Origin: Eulemur rufifrons
Taxonomy: Eukaryota > Chordata > Mammalia > Primates > Lemuridae
Assembly: GCF_041146395.1 (NCBI RefSeq)
Contig: NC_090990.1
Coordinates: 49,583,501-49,647,500, forward strand
Length of the DNA stretch: 64,000 nt
Direction of reading: 5' to 3'
The position numbers were made by a program, and so were the translations under genes. The stretch's first letter is position 1. Each line of letters opens with the position of its first letter. The notes beneath the pieces were generated by a model. That model was not told where the DNA came from. It did not search any database and saw only the letters and a program-made list of their open reading frames with translations. Below are positions 12,820 through 28,384 of this stretch, piece by piece.

Positions 12820-13300
<481 letters not shown>

Positions 13301-13716
13301 TCTTCCCTGGTGATTTTGTTATGTCCCATCAAGTGGAGGACCCTCGAAGTTGTGGGATGACTTATTTCTGTAGTCTACACTGTTAACATGGTTGCATCTA
13401 AGCAATAGTAACATCTTAAAACGTAACTCTTCTATTTTAACTTTTATTGCTTATTCATTAGGCTTCTGTATTTTCCATGGTTCTTTAAACTTAATCCTAT
13501 TCTGGAGGTGCAAGGACATGAAAAGGAGCTCTTGTCCTAACAGAGGACCTCTAAACCACCAGAATTAGTTATTCCTTGTGGTCGCTAGCAGGTCTGAATG
13601 TGAAAGTCCAATAGGTAGGTACTACCCAATATATTTTGAAATCTAGTCCAGCTGAATTCAGTTTATTTTGTACACTTTCCATTTTCCTCCTCCAGAGGGA
13701 GCCAGAGTTCAGCTGA

Positions 13717-14057
<341 letters not shown>

Positions 14058-14062
14058 TTTTA

Positions 14063-14205
14063 TTTATTTATTTTTTAAACTTATTTTGGAGTTGGGTCTT
14101 GCTATGTTGCCCAGGTTGAACTTGGACTCCTGGGCTCAACGGATTCTCCCGCCTCAGCCTCCCAAATAGCTAGGACTATAGGTGTACACTATCACACTAA
14201 TTTTT
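14063..14205 (-). mobile_element. Alu monomer (FLAM-like), antisense
   Basis: 'gggtcttgctatgttgcccaggttgaac...ctcagcctcccaaatagctaggactataggtgtacac' is a single diverged arm of about 140 bp. Confidence 0.75.
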
Positions 14206-14214
14206 TAATATTAG

Positions 14215-14475
14215 ACTTAAAAATTTTATTTTATTTTAAATTTTTCCAGCTTTTTGAGGTATACTTGATAAAAAGTATCCATATTGTGTACAAAGTGATA
14301 TTGTGATATACGTATACATCGTGAAATGATGACCACAGTCAAGCTTAATTAACATATTCACCTTACATAGGTACGATTTTTTCATGTGTGTATGGTGAAA
14401 ACACTTAAAATCTACTCCCTTGACACATTTCAAGTATACAGGACAGTATTAAGTATAGTCACCATGCTGTAAATA
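14215..14475 (-). mobile_element. L1 3' UTR fragment, antisense
   Basis: 'gaggtatacttgataaaaagtatccatattgtgtacaaagtgatattgtgatatacgtatacatcg' and 'agtatagtcaccatgctgtaaatagat' match the L1 3' UTR, also present in related form at 62.15-62.5 kb. Confidence 0.8.
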
Positions 14476-14619
14476 GATTGCCCATCTTGGTTAAGTGTGG
14501 TGAGGGATCCCTACGCTAATTGATTTATACTCTGAATAAAATTGTGCTAACCTAAGAACCTACTTATAAGCTGTTAGAGTTAAAAGGACACAGATGTAAT
14601 TTTGTCCCTTCATTTCTTT

Positions 14620-14725
14620 AACAGAAGAGGAAATGGAGGCAATGTAACTTGCCTAAGGTCACACAGGTGGTTAAGAGCAGAGAAGGGACTAGAGCCAGGA
14701 CAGATTTAGTGATTTTTAGTTTATC
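14620..14725. repeat. MIR fragment
   Basis: 'aacagaagaggaaatggaggcaatgtaacttgcctaaggtcacacaggtgg' is MIR core. Confidence 0.75.
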
Positions 14726-14843
14726 ATGTGACTGCTAATCTTTGAGTCTTCCAAATGTAGAAGTTAGGTTATAAAATAGCATATTCTTTTAATATTAAAT
14801 TTATGGAGATTGATATAAATTCTCGGTTTAAGCTCCTTTTTGA

Positions 14844-15770
<927 letters not shown>

Positions 15771-16458
15771 TAAGCAGTGACCACACCTCTTTATGTTTAT
15801 CTGTTTGTGAGTGTGTATGTGCTTTCCCGCTGTATAAGATCAGGGAGAAAGTCATTAAGGCTCTGTCAGGGCTGGCGTGCAGCCCAGGCTGGGGCCGGAT
15901 GAGGGAAGGGCATTAGGGTTGCTGTGCCTGGGGGTAGAGGGGAGGATTAAGGTGACTGGCCAGGGCTAAAGGAATAAAAATGTTGCCTTTAAAAAGTTCA
16001 AAATATAACGTTGATATAACTACCTAAAATTAAACGTGTGTAATGGTCTGTGTATAAAGATACATGAACAGATTCACTTAAAAGAGTTATTGTTGTTTCT
16101 GGTAAAGACTATCTGATTTATCTTTCTGATAACCACTTTCTCCATTTTTCTGATAAGGACAAATTGAACTAACACATTAATTCAGTCTGATAATACTGAA
16201 GTCCAGTTATTGGGTGATAGTATTACTTGTTATCCAAATGTGGAAGAAGTGGCACTGTGTCATACTGAGTTAATCTTTATGGAAAAGATTAGACTTGAAT
16301 ATAGATGGAGGCAATAATTACTGTAGAAAATTACTTCAAGGGCTAAGGATGATTCCCCAACTCCTGGGTGCCATTGTGTCAGTAAAGTCCCAGTGAGACT
16401 GGTTCATTTGGATTAAGCACTAGTCTCCTTTTGAAGCCATCTTTTAAAAATATAAATA

Positions 16459-16600
16459 GGCTGGGCTAGGTGGCTCACACCTGTAATCCTAGCACTCTGG
16501 GAGTCCGAGGCAGGAGGATCGCTTGAGCTCAGGAAATCAAGACCAGCCTGAACAAGAGCAAGACCCTATCTCTACCAAAAATTAGAAAAAAAACACATAT
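16459..16600 (+). mobile_element. Alu left arm, sense, 3'-truncated
   Basis: Starts GGCTGGGCTAGGTGGCTCAC and reads through 'tgtaatcctagcactctggg', 'gaccagcctgaacaagagcaagaccc', then an A-rich end and a TA run. Confidence 0.88.
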
Positions 16601-16604
16601 ATTA

Positions 16605-16624
16605 ACCATATATATATATATATA
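16605..16624. repeat. TA simple repeat
   Basis: Alternating TA run between two opposing Alus. Confidence 0.9.
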
Positions 16625-16635
16625 GTTCTGTAATT

Positions 16636-16919
16636 TTTTTTTTAGAGTCTTGCTCTGTCACCTCGGCTAGTGTGCAGTGGTATCATCATAGCTCACTGTA
16701 ACCTCAAACTCCTGGCTTCAAGCTGTCCTCCTGCCTCAGCCTCCCAAGTATCTGGGACTACAGGCTTGAGCCACCATGCCCAGCTAATTTTTCTATTTTT
16801 TGTAGAGATGGGATCTCGCTCTTGCTCAGGCTGGTCTCGAACTTGTGAGCTCAAGTGACCCTCCTACCTCAGCTTCCCAGAGTGCTGGGATTACAGGTGT
16901 GAGCCACCGTGCCTGGCCT
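16636..16919 (-). mobile_element. Alu, antisense
   Basis: Full dimer from the T-run tail to head GTGCCTGGCC. It lies about 35 bp from the sense Alu arm at 16459-16600, forming an inverted pair. Confidence 0.93.
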
Positions 16920-18080
16920 GTAACTTTTTTTATTAGATCCCTTCCTTGTTTCCATCTCAAGAAGTTATAATAGGGGGGAAAATGTGTGGGGATGAAAAAA
17001 AAGGAGTTCTGAAAATGCAGATGGGAACACTGAAGTCCAACACAGGTGCTTCACATTTTGGGTTTGTCCAGACCCGCTGATGTAAATATATTCTCATAAA
17101 ATTTGAACACCTTGACCATTGAGTTGCTTTACAAAGTCTGAGTTTCCCTAAATGAACATCTACAATTACAATGCTGCTCCTAAAGACAGCAGTGAAAATG
17201 CTAACCTGGCCTGACCCTACCAGCTATGGTGGCCAAGCTCCCCAGGATGCTGTTGCTCTAGCTTCGTTCTGTTCTTTCTGGAAGCAGTGCTATATTTGCT
17301 CGTGCTCTGAAATCCTGGAAATGACTTCTGAGCTTTGTGGCTGTAAGAAGAGAGGAATGTAGGTGGATACACACCCTTCTCCCATCCCTTCTCTTGTTGT
17401 GTCAGGTTAAGAACCATGGCATATACATATGATAATTATGTGGTTCACCAATAAATCCCAAACATAAGCCATATGCCCAGGGCCCTGAACTGTAATGGAA
17501 TTTTAGTGCATTTCAAATTTATAGCCTGTTTCTGATTATCCAGTTGAGTTGCCTGAGCATTTTGGTTCTGTTCTAGTCTACTTTTGACAGATTTATTTCT
17601 TGTGGCCATCGCTCCTGGTGAGTAATAGCCATGGACATGGGAGGCAAAATCAAATATGTGTCCATTTTGCAATTTGCAAGGAGGTATCATTCCTGGGGTG
17701 GTTAAGGCACATTGAAAATCGGGTTTTTAAAAAATTATAATTTTTCAGGTCTCAGAATGTTTGTCTGTGATTATCATGGATATTTGAATCATACCTATTT
17801 TAAAACACCTTTAGATATGTCATTATTTGGTAAAATAACCCGAATAAAATAAATTTCAGAGTAACTACATGATAGAGTTTGAAATCTGTCAGAGATGGTA
17901 CTAAAGTGTCTTCTCCTTCATTAATACTTTTTCTAACTAAGCCAGGTTGCTTCTTTGAGATATTTTATTTTCCATATTAAGAACTCAGGCTATAGAAAGC
18001 AAGGCAGTTTTAGGAATATTTAGAGAGCCAAGGTGACATTGTCTAACGTTTGTTGCTGGGGAATGTTATACGGAATTTTA

Positions 18081-18371
18081 TTTATTTATTGGGATACAGT
18101 CTTGCTCTGTTGGCTGGGCTAGAGTGCCATGGCATCAGCCTAGCTCACTGCAACCTCAAACTTCTGGGCTCAAGCTATCTTCCTGCCTCAGCCTCCAGAG
18201 TAGCTGGGACTACAAGCACGTGCCACCAAGCCCGGCTAATTTTTTCTATTTTTAGTAGAGACAGCGTCTTGCTGTTGCTCAAGCTGGTCTCGAACTCCTG
18301 AGCTCAAGCGATCCTCCCACCTCGGCCTCCCAGAGTGCTAGGATTACAGGGGCGACCCACCACGCCTGGCT
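18081..18371 (-). mobile_element. Alu, antisense, with target duplication
   Basis: Full dimer. The flanking duplication is gttatacggaatttta (18065-18080) and gttacatggaatttta (18372-18387), with two mismatches. Confidence 0.93.
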
Positions 18372-18667
18372 GTTACATGGAATTTTAGATTGAATTGAAA
18401 GTACCATTCGTCAACACCACTGGAAAGATGTTTGGAAAGATCTAGCAGTTAATAAAGATTTAATGTCAGCTCTCAAGAAATAAGGTTAACATACTGTTAA
18501 GTGTGCTATTTCTTTTTCAACTACCCTCACCATTACCGCTGTCACCGAAACCTAATTCACCATGTGGTAGGAGTCAAAGGTGAATTTATATATAGTTTTG
18601 CACAGGAAAGATTTTACCTATGGAATGGCCCAACTGTTCACATTAACTGTTTTTCTGGAATTTGTAG

Positions 18668-19967
<1,300 letters not shown>

Positions 19968-20082
19968 GAGCCGAGGAGTGCTCCACCAATTTTCTGGGAC
20001 GGAGACTAACAAAATCTGGCCCTACGTTTACACGCTTTTCTCGAACAAGATCACACCTATTCAGTCCAAAGAAGCATACTGA
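19968..20082 (+). CDS. AK4: AK4 last coding exon, residues 186-223 and stop
   Basis: The first base completes the split lysine codon. The frame then reads SRGVLHQFSGTETNKIWPYV and YTLFSNKITPIQSKEAY, followed by TGA at 20080-20082. This is the full AK4 C-terminus, and the QFSGTETNKIWPYVY segment is the conserved C-terminal helix region shared with AK3. With the two preceding exons it gives 135 uninterrupted residues with AK4-type boundaries. The exon continues directly into the 3' untranslated region. AK4 is reported to respond to hypoxia and energy stress, but nothing in these exons shows its regulation. Confidence 0.95.
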
Positions 20083-20966
20083 CCCTGCCCAGTGGAAGAA
20101 TCAGGAAGATGTGGTCATTCATCCAATCGTGTGTGTAGTATTGGTGCTGTGTCCAAATTAGAAGCTAGCCGAGATAGCTTGCAGCATCTTTTCTAGTTTA
20201 AATGATGAACTGATAGGAAAACTAATGAGTAGAAAGAATTCACGAAGAGGCCCTCCTCTGTCTTTCAAAAGAATGGTCACCTACCTATGTTTAAGGTGTC
20301 TTTGCACATGTTTCAAGCCTCTCACAAGGAAGCAAGTACAGGCTGGATTTGAAATGATACATAACCAGAGCTCTAGCTGATTTTTGACAGCCATGTTGTT
20401 GCTATAGTAGTCTTTTTACACGTTATGGTGGTGGTCTCTGGTTCTCTCCATCCCCCCAAAGACTGTTGAACCATAGTACCAGTAAGCCTGAGAATGGCAA
20501 GGGCTCTAGTCCAGGCTTTCTCTGGTGTGTGCCCTCCTGGTGACAATGAAATTGAAGTTAATTGCTCTCAGTGGTTGTTTCTCTGGTCTTGAGTGACTAT
20601 GTCCACAATTCATTTTTTCTGGTAGGATTGACTCCTTTTCTGCATCCATGCTCCATATAGAATCTCCTTTTCAGACATCCTGGGATGAGAGGATTTAGCT
20701 TCTATTTTTTTTAAGACTATATATGTTTTACATCTGTTTTCTCTCTTCCGAGGCTATTAAATAATACAGATAGTTATTGCTGTTATCCTTCTCAAGTTCT
20801 TCTAAGAACGGAGAATGAAGGGGCTGTATTGAATCTTTTCATGCACCAGGAATTGAGCTATGCAGAGGGTCTTACTTAAACTTGCTTGTCTGACTCTCAT
20901 AAATTGACACCGCTTCTTTCTTCTATTATGAAAAAATTAAACTCCTAAAAGTCTTTTGGGAATCCT

Positions 20967-20995
20967 CAAAAAAAAAAAAACAAAAAAAAAAAACA
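20967..20995. repeat. A-rich run in AK4 3' UTR
   Basis: Two A runs separated by single C bases. Length is probably variable. Confidence 0.9.
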
Positions 20996-22789
20996 TGGGA
21001 AATATTTACCTACCTAAATGTTGAAAGATCATATCTTATATATAGAAGTAATAAGACCATATGGAATTACTGGACTAATAGAATAAATAGTTAAGCTTTT
21101 TATTCAAGACAACAAAATGTATTTTAAAAATGCTGCTATTGATGCTGACAGTGTTTTGCTCCTGTGAGTGGCCCAAGCATATTATAAATAGTTGTTACAG
21201 AGAATGGAGCCTGTGCAGTTGAGTAGAATGTTGCACTCACTGTGCCTAGACTAGGTATAACAGCTTTAGGATTATGGGGAAATAAAATCTTTAATTTTTT
21301 TTTCTGTTCCAAAGATGCATTCTATGGGGTGGCCATAAAGTCTAGAATTAGATACGAATATTTTGTCATTCATCGTAATGGAATATCAATAAGCCATTTG
21401 TTAAAAGCTTTGCCTGGTTTCCAGACTTGGTGGCCACCTTGAATAATTCTTTCTGTCCTCTGGGAAGGACAATTAAATTTATTCCTGCTGCCTTAAAAAT
21501 ACATATCCCTTCTTCATGCATCATGACTGTACCCAGTGAGCATCCTTTACTATTCCTGGGAGTGGCTTCTGTCTAACCCTTCATACTGGTGAGGAAAAAA
21601 ACAAGCTTATTTCAGCACTTCCGTGGTGTTGAAACACATTATTTACTTTCTGAGGATGTCCCAGTGAATCTGAGTCAATTCACTGTCTGATATATGATAT
21701 GAGCACATCTTCCTTACTCTTGCCAGTTCCTTTCCTTTTGTCCTTGAATGTTCTTTGGCTACCTTAGTGGAAATTTAGACCAGTCCCCTCCTCGTTCTCT
21801 CAATGACAGTGAAGTAAGATTATTTGCCTTTTAGATTTGTACAGTGAAAATGCCCAGTTCACGTCTATGAAACATCAGTGCATTATATTGACTCTGAGCA
21901 CTTTAGAATTTAGAATTGCAATTGAATGCCAGCTGATGGAGACAGGGTGAATATTAGACATGTAGGTAAAGCTCAGGTTTCCTGGGGAACCAGGTACAGA
22001 GAAAAACAAGTCTGATCTGAGGCAAATTGCACAATTAGAGTAGTACTGCCATGGAGACAATTTCTGTAAACTAGGAAAAGTAGACAGTTTAAATTATTAT
22101 ATGGATAACTCAAAAGAGGAAATTATGTGCTTTATTGAAAGCAGGAAAATCCTCAAACTTCTTTCTTCACTTTATCTTTGTGTTTAGCAGACCTTCTAAT
22201 GTGATCACTGCCTTTGGGTTTGGGGAAGGGAATGGGAAAAGGCCTGATCCCTGTTGCCATACTCTACTCTTCCATCCATCCTTCCCTCCTTCTTCCCTTC
22301 CAGCTAAATAGACAGTTGCAGCCAACATTGAGTCACTCAGTAAGTCTCAGCAATGTTTGATTTTGCTGAGATTGCCTAGCAGTTGAGGATCCTTTGTTAG
22401 GTGAGACCAACAAGAGAAACACCTTTTCTATGGTCTTGGAAAGATGATGTTTGTTTCATGGTCAGTAGCCTTACCAAAAAAAAAACCTATTTCTGGTTTT
22501 TGTCAACCTTCTAATTTTCCCTTAAGTAATTTTGTACAAATTAAAGTTATCTTGAAAATATTTTGCCGGAAGTAAAATTAAAGGAACATCTTTTCTTGGT
22601 TTTCCTTCTATTGCTACACATGTAGTTCTTTCATATTTAAGCAAAGAGAGTAGTTTGGATGGTCTTTAAGATTCCAACCCAGCTCTTAATTCAGCTCTTC
22701 CATTATCTTAACAGGCTTCCCACTTATTTAGAACTTGGAAATGCTGCTGTGTTTAATACCCTCCAACACTAATGCAAGCTTATGACAGG

Positions 22790-23030
22790 TGCCATTTATT
22801 GAAGGCCTATTTAGTGAAATGTGCAGCTTTAGGACCTTTACAAACATCTCATCTCATGTTTCTAGCATCCTATGAGATGGGCATGATTCCCCATTTATGA
22901 ACAAAGAAGGCAAGGGTCAGGGATGTGAAGCGTCTTGCCCAGGTTCCTGCTGCCAATGAACAGTGTAGCTGGGACTCAATCCCAGGTTTTCCTGACTCAG
23001 AAGACTTGAGTTTGTTCCTGGATGTTAACT
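22790..23030. repeat. MIR element inside the AK4 3' UTR
   Basis: 'tgccatttattgaaggcctatttagtgaaatgtgcagc...catcctatgagatgggcatgattccccatttatgaacaaagaaggcaagg...' has the MIR layout, diverged. Confidence 0.65.
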
Positions 23031-25655
23031 ACCTGTGTCCTGTCCCAAGCAACCCAGGACCCTGAGCCTGCTTGGTTCTGCTTGTAGCCTCACATCAAGA
23101 ATAGCAGTCTCTGTATGAAAATGTTCTTTTTTTTTTTTTTCTTCCTCCCTTTGCATAAGCAAAGGAAGCTGCTAGAGGAGAGTCTGAGTCCTTAGGCCTC
23201 CTCCCTAAGTCCTCATTTATAGATAGAATAATAGGCTGTCCACGTGGGCTGGGCTTGGGTCCAGGCTAATCTGCAGAGTATGTGAGCTCATGTTCCTTAC
23301 CTACCCTTTCTGTGTCCACTGCATTGTGTCCCTGAGCCATCCCCAGACATGGTGCTCACACATAGGCCTGGGCTCCTTGGACAGATCCAGACACTGCTCA
23401 CTTTCTTCCCTGAGATTAGAACAAATCACTCCCTAACTCCCTCTCCAAACGAGGTCCCGATGATAAAACGAATCCTTCTCAAAGTGCTAGTAGGTGAACA
23501 AATGGTGACTGAGCATCTAACACAGGGTAACTCTTGAGTTTTGTACCATCGGCCCTATATTATATTAATATTACACATTCACAAGACTCTGAATGCCAAA
23601 TTCAAACCTTCACCCACCATCTGCTTGTCATGCAACAATTGTGGCAGTAACCAGAGGGAGATTTATTCCTGTCACTTCCCTGCCACCCTCCAGCAGCCAA
23701 GCTCACATGAGCCCCATCATTACCCAAGGTGTGCCCCTCTCTTTGGTAGGGAAGGAAAAAGGTAAGAATAGGCACCCATGAAGGAGGATTCATGGAGAGA
23801 GGCATTTCTGTGGCCTTTTCTGTTATTTAAAATGTTGAGACAGGATAACTTTAGATAGAAAGATGCCTACACACACATAAGTAGTGTATCCTGAGTTCAT
23901 TATTTGACTTCATCTATTTATCTAAGGAGTTTAAGCCTGCTGGAGGTCTTTGTTCAAATCATGTATTTCCAAATGTGTTAATGCATAGGCATTCTTATGA
24001 GTTACTATTTATTTACTCCACGCTAAACACGTTACGTGCATTGTCTAATTAAATCCTCAACAACTACCTAATGTAATTAATTGGTAATTGATAATATCTC
24101 AATTAACTTGCCTCCTTATATTTAAAAGCTGAAATAATCCTTTTAATTTAAACATTTCATGTATCTATAGGGATTAATCAGGAAATTTTAAAAGGGCCTT
24201 TTTTGTGCCTTTCCCTAGTTGAGCTCCCCATTCTCATTAGTAGATAAAACGATGTGTTTGCTCCAGCCTGGAATCTTTGCTTTTGGTGCTCTGGTGCTGA
24301 GACAGGAAAAGGGTACTCAGTGGGTCACCATGGTAGTTGCACACTGTGTATACAGAGGGCATCCATCTCATCTGTACTCTGCTGGGTTGCAGGATCTCAG
24401 GAGGCATTTGTGTCCACCTGACGAATTTCCTTTATTACCGTTTGTTTAACACACAGTGTCTTTTCTTTCTGCAGTCCATTTTGCCAGAGAGGCAATTCAT
24501 AAGGTGAAGGCCTGTTCACAGTACGAATTGCTCTCTCGTTATCCTCTTCCATTTTTACTAACTCCTTGGTCTGTCTGGTGTTTCAAAAGAAGAACCCAGT
24601 AGTGGAGACGTCTTTTAATATGGGAATGTGGTCTGGTCGTAAGTTATCATTCCTTGCCGTATATAACTAGCCCAGTCTTGTTTCCAGATGAGAAGTGTGC
24701 AAGACCCAGATGTTGAGAAACCGTGAAACTGTATTTCAGCTATGAAAAAAACTGCTTCCTGCATCCGTTGAGACATATTATAATTAACATTGTTTATATA
24801 TGCCATACCTTATCTTCCTTGTAACAAATTGCACAGTTCTTGCCAGAATAAATGCCATTATCTGTATGCTTCAGGGAAACCCCCAATTTGATCATTTTGT
24901 GTGTGAGAGAGATTTGGTGAAACATTTCTGAAAGGGTGAAAGCTCTTGTATGGCGTAGATATGAATTCCTTCCGCTAGTAATAATTAGGTTATCCAGGAA
25001 GCACAGTGTCAGTCTTTAAATAAAAGATTTCCTGTTTAAAACTTTTCACAGGAGCATACTACCTTGAAGACTCTCCCTGGGGTTGATGTGTGTCTAATTC
25101 ATTTTATAAACCATTCTTTTCTTCATTTTAAAGCTTCGGCTATAAAGTCAGAAATGTACTCAGTAAAAGCAAACTATTTTGTATTTAGAGAAGAGTAAAG
25201 GGAAGAAAAATGAAAACTCAGTCTTTCTGTAAGCTCCAAGGATATTAGGGCTTAGAGGGCTTTTCTAGTTTTATGAGAATTTGTACTACTGAATTTTATA
25301 TATTCTTGTTTTTGAGATGAACAGATCTCTGGGGGGAAATTGTTGAGTTACAATGGCATTTCACTGTGACCCCTCTCAAGCTCAGATCGGTTCTCTAACC
25401 CAGTGACAACCCGTCTCTTCAGTTTACTGTCCTGTGAAACGTCAGCTCAAGTTTCCCAGAAGTCGTGTGTTTACGATGAGTCAGAGTACTTTTCCTCAGT
25501 GTGACAGTTGTTGGCCTTCTTAACTTTGGTGTATGTGCTTAATTCAAAGTATCTAAACCTATAGTCTGATCTGTGTATGCTATCCTGTTAATTGTGTTAT
25601 TGATGATTTTGGTTATCTTGCTTGAAGATTGATTAATACTTTTCAATTTGATAGA

Positions 25656-25661
25656 AATAAA
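25656..25661 (+). terminator. AK4: candidate distal AK4 polyadenylation signal AATAAA
   Basis: An AATAAA hexamer lies at the downstream edge of the repeat-poor 3' UTR, about 5.57 kb after the stop codon, and is followed by T-rich sequence. Dense repeats begin within about 230 bp. Proximal alternatives are the AATAAA at 21082, 21281, 24847 and 25019. Chosen by position only. Confidence 0.45.
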
Positions 25662-25739
25662 AGGATTTTTCTGCTTGTAACTAGTGAATTCATTTCATGT
25701 TTATAGGTCTTTACACTTGATAATATAAATTTTCACAGA

Positions 25740-25880
25740 TACTCTCGTTTACGCCACTGTGCAACTACTATATCATCAACAGTGTTATCTCCACTTTGCA
25801 GATGAGAAAAATAGAGACCACATGTTACCTGGATAAGATGACAGTTGGTGGCAAAGCAAGATTCTGAATCCCACAATTGT
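25740..25880. repeat. MIR fragment
   Basis: 'atctccactttgcagatgagaaaaatagagacc' is a diverged MIR core just after the candidate AK4 polyadenylation site. Confidence 0.6.
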
Positions 25881-25895
25881 TATCCCCAGTCCCAT

Positions 25896-26185
25896 TTTTT
25901 AAATTATTATTTTTTTAGCAACAGGATCTCCGCTCTGCTGCCCATGCTGGAGTGCAGTCTTGGCTCACTGCCACCTCGAGCTACTGGGCTCAAGGGATCC
26001 TCCTGCCTCAGTCTCCTGACTAGCTTGGATTACAGGCATGTGCCACCATGCCCGGCTAATTTTTTCTATTTAAAAAATTTATTTTAGAGGTGAGGGGCCT
26101 CACTACTCTTTGCCCAGGCTAGTCTTGAACTCCTGGGCTCCAGGGATCCTCCTGCCTCGGCCTCCCGAGTAGCTGGGACTACACC
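25896..26185 (-). mobile_element. old Alu, antisense
   Basis: Diverged dimer ('caacaggatctccgctctgctgcccatgctggagtgcag', 'ggctaattttttctattt', then a second arm). The right part ends within 'gagtagctgggactac' and has no standard head. Confidence 0.85.
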
Positions 26186-26282
26186 AGTCACTGTTCAGTT
26201 AATTTGCTTTTCTGTTACATAATATTGCCTTATTTTGTATTTCCTTATTCCCTTTTGTCCAGCACCTTATTGTGTACACTGT

Positions 26283-26433
26283 TTTTTGAGATAGTGTCTC
26301 ACTCCATTGCCGTGGTAGAGTGCAGCAGCATCATCACAGCTCACCGCAACCTCAAACTCCTGGGCTCAAGCGATCCTCCTGCCTTGCTCTCCCAAAGTGC
26401 TAGCATTACAGGTGTGAGCCACTGTGCCCAGCC
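26283..26433 (-). mobile_element. Alu monomer, antisense
   Basis: About 150 bp from TTTTTGAGATAGTGTCTC to head TGTGCCCAGCC, with 'cctcaaactcctgggctcaagcgatcctcctgcc' joined to 'tctcccaaagtgctagcattacagg'. Confidence 0.88.
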
Positions 26434-26884
26434 TATTTACACATTTTGATGTGCATTCTTTCATTTCATTGTTGAAGGAACTAGATGAGGAGACGAGATC
26501 AGATTATGACTAAGGTTGTATGTAGCATCTGGAGTTACTCAACAGAAGCAGAAACCCCGGAGGCTTATCTGGTGGGAGCTAGAGCCATGAAGGAACTGTA
26601 GCCTCTGTGGGAGAAGCCCCCTGAGACAGGGAGGGAGGGGGAAAACACCCTGGCTTTTCCCAGGTTCACCCTCTCCTATCTCCTGTGGGGGCCTCCCTTA
26701 GCTGAACCTGGTGAGAAGCCAGCCGACACAAGAGCCTGAGAAACATAGGTTCTAAAGGCTTTTCCATGCTTCTAGAAAGGCGGAGGAAAGGGGGACTGGA
26801 TAGGATGGCAAAGTGGTAGATTCTGTTAAAGGGTAAGACATTCATTCCTCCTCCTCTGGGGAGGATTTTACACCTCAACCCCCT

Positions 26885-27205
26885 CAGCTTCATGCTAGAC
26901 ATGTGATTTGCTCTGGCAGATGAAATGTGGGCAGAAATGAAGTGTGCCCCTTCTGACAGATTCCCTTTGCAGAAGCCACAGGAGCTGGAGCATGGTCACT
27001 ATTCTCTTTCCCTTTGCGACGAGGCTGGCAGTGTCGTGGGGCTGTTCTTTCAACCCAGGTCCTAAAGGGAAGACGTGAAGCAGAGATGCAGCCAATCCAT
27101 GATGGGAGAGTAGTGTGCATGAAAAATAAACCTTTGTTTTTATAAGCCACTCAGAGTTGGGTAGAGTTTGGTACCACAGCATGATTTAGCCCAAGCCGAC
27201 TGACG
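26885..27205 (+). mobile_element. LTR-like fragment (MaLR/ERVL type, family uncertain)
   Basis: 'agacatgtgatttgctctggcagatgaaatgtgggcagaaatga' and 'catgaaaaataaacctttgtttttataagccactcagagttggg...taccacagcatgatttagcc' resemble a common mammalian LTR with its polyadenylation signal. The exact family was not recalled. Confidence 0.55.
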
Positions 27206-27239
27206 CGACTGGGCCCCAAACTGGTATGTCATCACCCAA

Positions 27240-27625
27240 TTATAACTTTGATTATTTTGACAAGTACCACCAGGCTCTGGGGATACAAAGATGAATAAGA
27301 CTCAGTTTTGCCCTTGACTTCCTCACAGTCTCCTGCAGGAGATGGAAATCTGATTAGATAATTGGATACATATCTATTGGAATTGGTCACTGCACGATAT
27401 TTGGGAGAACGGAGGTAGTGACTGTCTCGGCTGGCCAAGTAGAGGCCAAGACAGAGCTACTATTTGAACTGCGTGTTGTAGGGAAGAGAGAACGCAAGCA
27501 GAGGGAATGGCATGTGCAGGAGCATGAGGCCAAAGCCGTGTGAGGCAGGACTGGGGAGATAAAGGTAAGACTGAATTGTTTGGGGACGGGCCTGGTTCAC
27601 TTTGTTGATGGAGGACAGTATAGAC
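27240..27625. repeat. L2-like fragment
   Basis: 'accaccaggctctggggatacaaagatgaataagac' and 'gagggaatggcatgtgcaggagcatgaggcc' are L2-type phrases. Confidence 0.5.
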
Positions 27626-28384
27626 TATACACCAGACAATGACATCTCAGATTTGCATGATAAAATTGTAACCTTCCCACAGGTCTGAATTAAACATGGT
27701 AGTAAGCTTCCGCAAAAAGGAATGGTTGTATTATAACTGGGGTGAAAAATGCCTCGAGGACAGAAGTCGGGAACCAAAACAAGTGAAATGGGACTGAGCG
27801 TGAGGCAGTTAGGAGCGGCGGGTCTGGGGGGCTCTGAGGGCCCGGAGCTCACTGCCCCGTCGCTCAGTCCTGGCCAGTCATCACCCGCTTAGGAATGATG
27901 GCCCAGTGCTGCCCCATTCATTCAGTTTGTCAAGGGAAGCCAAAATCTGTGTTTTTGTGTGAAATATGATTTTTAAATGTCAGCAATTTAAGTTTTAAAA
28001 AACACTGCCTAGGGCAACCAGCATATCTCATAGGCCAATTTGGACTTATGGATTAAAGAGAGAAGCAGGAAGAAGGAGTGAGGTCTTGGTGGCTAGATGT
28101 CTAGGAAATGGGAGGGGGTAGGATGTTTTAGCTTTGACAACAACAACAAAATGCAGAGTTATATAGATTCTATTTTATCAGAAAGCACCACCTATTTAAA
28201 TCACTTCAGTTTTTTCTCCAGAATTCAACTGGGCATGGTGTTTTTCCATACTAATTTCAACCAGTTAATATGTGAGTATCCAATGATAAAGTGAAAACCA
28301 TATCTATACTTGAGGAAACCTGCTTGTTCCTGTGTATGTACGCGTGTGTGTTTGTGTATGTACGTACATGCCTGCATGTGTAAT

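Larger units (their letters stand above)
20083..25680 (+). other. AK4: probable AK4 3' untranslated region
   Basis: About 5.6 kb downstream of the AK4 stop contains no Alu or L1 copy, although the flanks have one every 1-2 kb. Only MIR-like patches (about 22.79-23.03 kb, and weakly about 23.99-24.12 kb) and an A-rich run at about 20967-20995 are visible. Several AATAAA signals occur (21082, 21281, 24847, 25019, 25656). Repeats resume just after 25.7 kb. Human AK4 mRNA, as I recall, is about 7 kb with a very long 3' UTR, which fits the last signal. The true end or ends need transcript data. The small open frames inside are not credible proteins. Confidence 0.65.
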
